Source: DASYAN01 sp036501345 (GTDB taxonomy: Bacteria > Chloroflexota > Ktedonobacteria > Ktedonobacterales > Ktedonobacteraceae). Taken from it: a stretch of 5,743 nt of DNA. The position numbers and the translations under genes were made by a program. The notes beneath the pieces are model-generated. The model was given only the letters and a program-made list of their open reading frames with translations, was not told the DNA's origin and made no database searches. Positions 4,778 through 5,743 of this stretch are shown here, piece after piece; within the stretch, counting starts at the first letter, position 1, and every line of letters begins with the position of its first letter. The DNA is taken from NCBI GenBank assembly GCA_036501345.1, contig DASYAN010000012.1, positions 1 to 5,743 of the forward strand, in the 5' to 3' direction.

Positions 4778-5743
4778 AGGACGATTTGCACTGCATAGTC
4801 AGTCTGTCCAGATGGTTGTCCATGCCTTTCTTGCCAATATCGATACCACGCGTCAGCTCCGTCAAACTCATCCCCAAATGCACATGAAGTACCCTTGGAG
4901 AGAGAAACGTTTCTATCCGGTCAAATGGCCTGCTCAGGCTGTTAGTCGTGAAAACGGGCGTGTTGTTCTGCCTATGGGTAAAGGTCGTAAGTCTCTCGTT
5001 CTGCCCATCGAACTTCCAGAAAAGAGCGGTGCTTGCAGTCTCGTTTGGAACAATGGCTTTGAACTGCATGTCTGTGTTGAGGTAGCTCAAGAGAAGGAAG
5101 CACCCGGTGATGTGTATGCAACCGTAGACCTTGGAGAAATCCATCTTGCAGCAGTCTCGACAAACACAGGACAAGCCATGATCGTGACCGGTCGTGGCAT
5201 CCGATCTCTCAAGAAGCAGAGAACCAAGCAACTGGGCAAAATTGCCAGGAAGCAATCCAGATGTACCAAGTACTCCAGACGATGGAAAAAGATCCAAAGA
5301 GCCAAGAACAAGATCAAGGCAAGAGCAGAGCGCCGTATTCGTGATATGCGACATAAAGCAACGCGTCAGGTTGTCAACTTCTGTCAAGAACAGAAAGTCG
5401 GCTCTTTCTTCATCGGTAATCCTCATGGGGTCCGTAACCGTGATAGCGGGCGACATCATAATCAGCGCATGGCTTTGTGGGAATACGGCAAGGATATCGA
5501 TTACCTGATACACAAATCCAAACAGGCTCACATCATGAGCTTCACTGGCTCCGAACGAGGAACAAGTAGCCAGTGTCCTGTCTGTGGGCATAAACACAAA
5601 CCCAAGAAGAGAAATTGGGACTGTAAGGCATGCGGCTTTACAGGGCACCGTGATATCGTTGTGGTAAATGACCTGAAATTGCCACAGGTTTTGCCCGGAA
5701 ACAGACACACTTGCCCTCAATTCTGCACATTGGGACAAAGTTT
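4743..5743 (+). CDS. tnpB: IS605-type TnpB, 5'-truncated, RuvC-II acid replaced by Asn, partial at right edge
   Basis: An open frame of 333 codons begins at ATG 4743 and is still open at the edge; an in-frame stop lies at 4716. The early part (GRFALHSQSVQMVVHAF, 12-28, then KYPWREKRFYPVKWP) belongs to the middle of the TnpB N-terminal lobe. RuvC-I is VDLGEIHLAAV with Asp129, followed by a basic helical segment (RSLKKQRTKQ to RRIRDMRHKATRQVV). The RuvC-II segment reads FFIGNPHGVRNRDSG with Asn226 where an Asp or Glu is expected. The zinc ribbon has C278, C281, C294 and C297, and RuvC-III is GHRDIVVVND with Asp304. RuvC-I is about 60-70 residues nearer the N-terminus than in the intact TnpB of this window. 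No Shine-Dalgarno sequence precedes the ATG. The tail after VND looks unlike the usual end and may be degenerate. TnpB identity is firm; activity is doubtful. Confidence 0.85.
   Translation, partial: MAGRNELQKATKGRFALHSQSVQMVVHAFLANIDTTRQLRQTHPQMHMKYPWREKRFYPVKWPAQAVSRENGRVVLPMGKGRKSLVLPIELPEKSGACSLVWNNGFELHVCVEVAQEKEAPGDVYATVDLGEIHLAAVSTNTGQAMIVTGRGIRSLKKQRTKQLGKIARKQSRCTKYSRRWKKIQRAKNKIKARAERRIRDMRHKATRQVVNFCQEQKVGSFFIGNPHGVRNRDSGRHHNQRMALWEYGKDIDYLIHKSKQAHIMSFTGSERGTSSQCPVCGHKHKPKKRNWDCKACGFTGHRDIVVVNDLKLPQVLPGNRHTCPQFCTLGQS

Larger units (their letters stand above)
4361..5743 (+). mobile_element. IS200/IS605-type element, divergent tnpA and tnpB, internally damaged, runs off right edge
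   Basis: A Y1/HUH transposase on the minus strand and a TnpB on the plus strand diverge from about 4740, the IS605 arrangement. The left end falls between the last codon matching the epimerase family (4360, in ACTCAA) and the subterminal hairpin at 4374-4388. The right end is beyond the window. Both genes lack their 5' parts at the shared centre, so an internal deletion of the divergent promoter and both N-termini is inferred. Confidence 0.75.

Noticed and set aside
4582..4887. Plus-strand open frame of 101 codons across the centre of the IS605-type element
   Set aside because: It is antisense to tnpA in its first half and out of frame with tnpB in its second half, and shows no domain.
4734..5738. 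Long minus-strand open frame of 334 codons
   Set aside because: It is antisense to the second TnpB, whose plus-strand frame shows RuvC motifs, HRD and a four-Cys zinc ribbon. The minus-strand product shows no recognisable domain.
1..5743. CRISPR array, tRNA or rRNA genes
   Set aside because: No regularly spaced direct repeats and no tRNA cloverleaf or rRNA segments were seen on either strand.

Overview
The window most likely comes from the chromosome of a T-box-using bacterium of moderate GC. A Chloroflexota lineage rich in insertion sequences, such as the Ktedonobacteria, fits best. This is an inference from the T-box-controlled trpS, the style of the two TnpB proteins and the density of IS200/IS605/IS607-type elements. 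No rRNA or other phylogenetic marker is present, and a Firmicute cannot be excluded.

Left part, minus strand (1-1977). A tryptophanyl-tRNA synthetase gene (trpS, N-terminal 142 residues, running off the left edge) is preceded by an almost textbook tryptophan T-box leader. The leader has a consensus promoter (TTGACA, 17 bp, TATACT), Stem I with AGTA/GAA S-turn strands, a UGG specifier codon, the T-box with its UGGUACC bulge, and a competing intrinsic terminator. Upstream, on the same strand, lies a membrane-anchored LysM plus SLT lytic transglycosylase of 275 residues.

Middle part, plus strand (about 2090-3980). This is an IS607-family element: a serine recombinase TnpA (203 aa), an overlapping TnpB RNA-guided nuclease (382 aa) with a complete RuvC acid set and zinc ribbon, and immediately downstream a foldable omega-RNA scaffold. 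The scaffold shows an H-type pseudoknot of an 8-bp and a 6-bp helix. The tnpA promoter is placed so that transcription should begin on the ATG itself, giving a leaderless mRNA. The tnpB gene has a good Shine-Dalgarno sequence inside the end of tnpA.

Right part (4076-5743). An NAD(P)-dependent epimerase/dehydratase gene (extended SDR) keeps its N-terminal Rossmann half and is cut off after residue 95 by a second, divergent IS200/IS605-type element. That element carries a minus-strand HUH/Y1 transposase whose N-terminus is lost. It also carries a plus-strand TnpB that lacks about 60 N-terminal residues and runs off the right edge. In this second TnpB the RuvC-II catalytic acid position reads Asn (GNPHGV) while the other two acids and the zinc Cys residues remain, so it may be nuclease-dead.

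The window therefore holds two neighbouring TnpB systems in contrasting states: one apparently complete, with its guide-RNA scaffold, and one decayed or nuclease-deficient that has broken a metabolic gene.
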